The position numbers and the translations under genes were made by a program. Of a DNA stretch of 41,498 nt, positions 40,083 through 41,498 are shown in pieces. The notes beneath the pieces were generated by a model. It searched no databases and was not told the DNA's origin. It saw only the letters and a program-made list of their open reading frames with translations. The number at the start of each line of letters is the position of its first letter. Position 1 is the first letter of the stretch. Origin of the DNA: Usnea hakonensis (lineage: Eukaryota > Ascomycota > Lecanoromycetes > Lecanorales > Parmeliaceae); NCBI GenBank assembly GCA_013423325.1, contig BLJB01000262.1, positions 1-41,498 on the forward strand, given 5' to 3'.

Positions 40083-40900
40083 GGCTCTCATATCTTTATA
40101 ACGACAGGTGCAGATCAAGGCCTCCCTTGCAAGCACCCAGGCCATTGCTCAACCCGCACCCTCCCTTCTTCTCCGCCTTACCTGCCATGATGTCGCGGCG
40201 CGCAACAACGCCCTACAGAAGCTGCCCGACATGTTTACCGATTCCGAGATTGAGATCCTTCGATTCGACTTGACTGACGACAAGTTGATTGAAAAAGCCG
40301 TGCATCAGATGGATTCCCAGTACCACGGCCTCGACCGACAAAAGCCCTATCACTCTCACCGCACTTCCATCATCAACCACCCAACGACCAAATCTCCCAA
40401 TCCTCATCAATCGCGCCGGTATCATCCAGCACCAGGCCAACAACTCCCTCCCTAACCTCCTCGCTGCCCCCACGATCTCTGTTCCACGAGCCTCACCTCC
40501 GTAGCCGTCATCATGCCCGTCTTTCTACCCCTCCTGTATCTGTCCCCTCTCCAGAATCAATCAAAATAGCCTCAGGCCTCGGCTCCCTCCAAAACGTACT
40601 GACCAACAACAAATCTCCGTTTCCCACCTCCAGGACCAGCAAAACCAGCATGACCAAATCCACCACACACATACCAACAGCAGCGAATGACCTGATTGAC
40701 AGAAGCCGAGGCTCAGAAGGGCCCTCCAAAGAATCACTTTTCCCTCGTAGTCACCTGCTGTGCCTCAAACGGCGGATGGATACGGACGATATCGCGGGCC
40801 GGTGTAGGGTAGGGGTTGTGAGGTGAGGGTTGCTTTGGATGAGATGGCGGGGGTTGGAGGGGGGAGGGACGTATTGTTGGGTTTGAGGAGGGGAGGATGA
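40083..40900 (+). pseudogene. Short-chain dehydrogenase/reductase relic
   Basis: Three SDR landmarks occur in order on the plus strand but in different frames. At 40083-40130: SHIFITTGADQGL, the nucleotide-binding TGxxxGxG region; the next frame continues LASTQAIAQPAPSLLLRLTC and LPDMFTDSEIEILRFDLTDD. At about 40405-40435: ILINRAGIIQHQAN, matching the NNAG motif. At about 40551-40660: IKIASGLGSLQNVLTN and TSRTSKTSM, in the place of the SS...YxxSK active-site region, with the tyrosine apparently lost. Frame changes and C-rich insertions separate the parts. An NAD(P)-dependent oxidoreductase once; inactive. Confidence 0.55.
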
Positions 40901-41456
40901 TGAAGGTGCCGTAGTGCTAGAGAGACTGCTAGGGCTGCGTGAAGTATGTTGATTGGCCGGTTGAAACCAAGTTGTAGGGTGGGTTCGTATGTGTTGTCAT
41001 CATGCTTCCCACTGCGTAGAGAACCATATACTCTTATCCACCACTCCCCAAGTCCCTCCCACCCCTATACTCTATCCTCCACCATCCACCATCCCATCAC
41101 CACACCCACAAACGTCCAAGCCCATCACCCAGACCCCACTCCCAACCCGCATCTCCAGCATGACAATACATCCTTCTCCCCAAGAAACACAGCACACAAC
41201 TCCCTCACCTCGTCATCCCACGAGAACCAACCTGCTTTAGCACAAAAAAGAAAGAAAGGTCGTCCCATCAAGCCACACAAAAACCAAGCACCACAAAAAG
41301 ATCATCAAAGCACTTCACCCCGAAAGTGAAACCCAGCCGCCCCTTCCGGAACGGAAAATCTCACGCCGGGATGCCCCAAGCCGTTCTCAATAACCCCCCT
41401 CCCCCGCCTTCGCCTTTTCGAATATTTCCCCCCTCCCCTGCAATTCCAACCCCCAT
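40901..41456. other. Low-complexity C/A-rich stretch
   Basis: No gene supported. The plus strand is rich in CCA, CCC and CAC words (41035-41220); open frames here are compositionally biased and have no domain. Confidence 0.35.
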
Positions 41457-41498
41457 CCTCCCTCCTCCCTCCTCCCTCCTCCCTCCTCCCTCCTCCCT
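41457..41498. repeat. CCTCCCT heptamer repeat at the window end
   Basis: Six near-perfect 7-bp units (CCTCCCT) run to the last base, so the array probably continues outside. The opposite strand is AGGGAGG repeated, able to form G-quadruplexes. Not the usual fungal telomere unit (TTAGGG). Confidence 0.7.

Noticed and set aside
41457..41498. Telomeric repeat at the window end
   Set aside because: Unit is CCTCCCT, not CCCTAA; sequence before it is ordinary low-complexity DNA.

Overview
The window looks like nuclear DNA of a filamentous ascomycete (Pezizomycotina). Short introns of about 46-112 bp have GT...AG ends and, in many cases, CTAAC-type branch sites. HET-domain, TPR, multi-pass membrane and small secreted protein genes are present. 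AT-rich tracts depleted in CpA/TpG but retaining CpG are the signature of repeat-induced point mutation (RIP). No rRNA, tRNA or CRISPR array was seen. Class and genus cannot be assigned by eye.

Layout. 1-1300 is a RIP-degraded AT-rich tract. 1741-3435 is a foldback-like element: two 265-bp inverted terminal repeats enclose a 15-bp-period array that reverses strand in its middle. 4138-4488 encodes a small secreted tandem-repeat protein with Kex2-type sites. 5025-5177 is the 3' end of an unidentified gene, cut off where a second AT-rich island begins. That island (about 5.18-10.35 kb) contains a complete but dead LTR element (5603-8155, 5-bp target duplication TAGCT). The element runs on the minus strand and carries only gag. 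8.16-10.35 kb is the most AT-rich stretch and I can read no gene in it.

From 10.35 kb on, base composition is ordinary. Intact-looking genes are a 769-aa membrane protein (12891-15301), a TPR protein (16663-17523), a DUF4267-like membrane protein (22105-22482), a hypothetical protein (26777-27451), a 550-aa secreted protein (27908-29705), a small hypothetical (32182-32484), a tentative two-exon gene (32755-33265), a nucleotidyltransferase-like protein (33450-34196) and a metallophosphoesterase (34621-35595). The last two are divergent and share a promoter region with two CACGTG boxes.

Between them lie many broken genes: aminotransferase, HIT-domain, asparaginase/threonine-aspartase, two-RRM protein, two HET-domain genes, a cell-wall repeat protein, a short-chain dehydrogenase and several unidentified relics. 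Some are old (multiple stops and shifts). Others (asparaginase, RRM protein, HET gene at 36.3-38.7 kb, secreted protein at 30.8-31.7 kb) have intact splice sites and long frames broken by only one or two single-base shifts, often at short homopolymers. Recent decay and assembly indels cannot be told apart from this sequence alone. Overall this is an accessory, fast-decaying region at the edge of a transposon island rather than one pathway; no obvious biosynthetic or conflict operon emerges.
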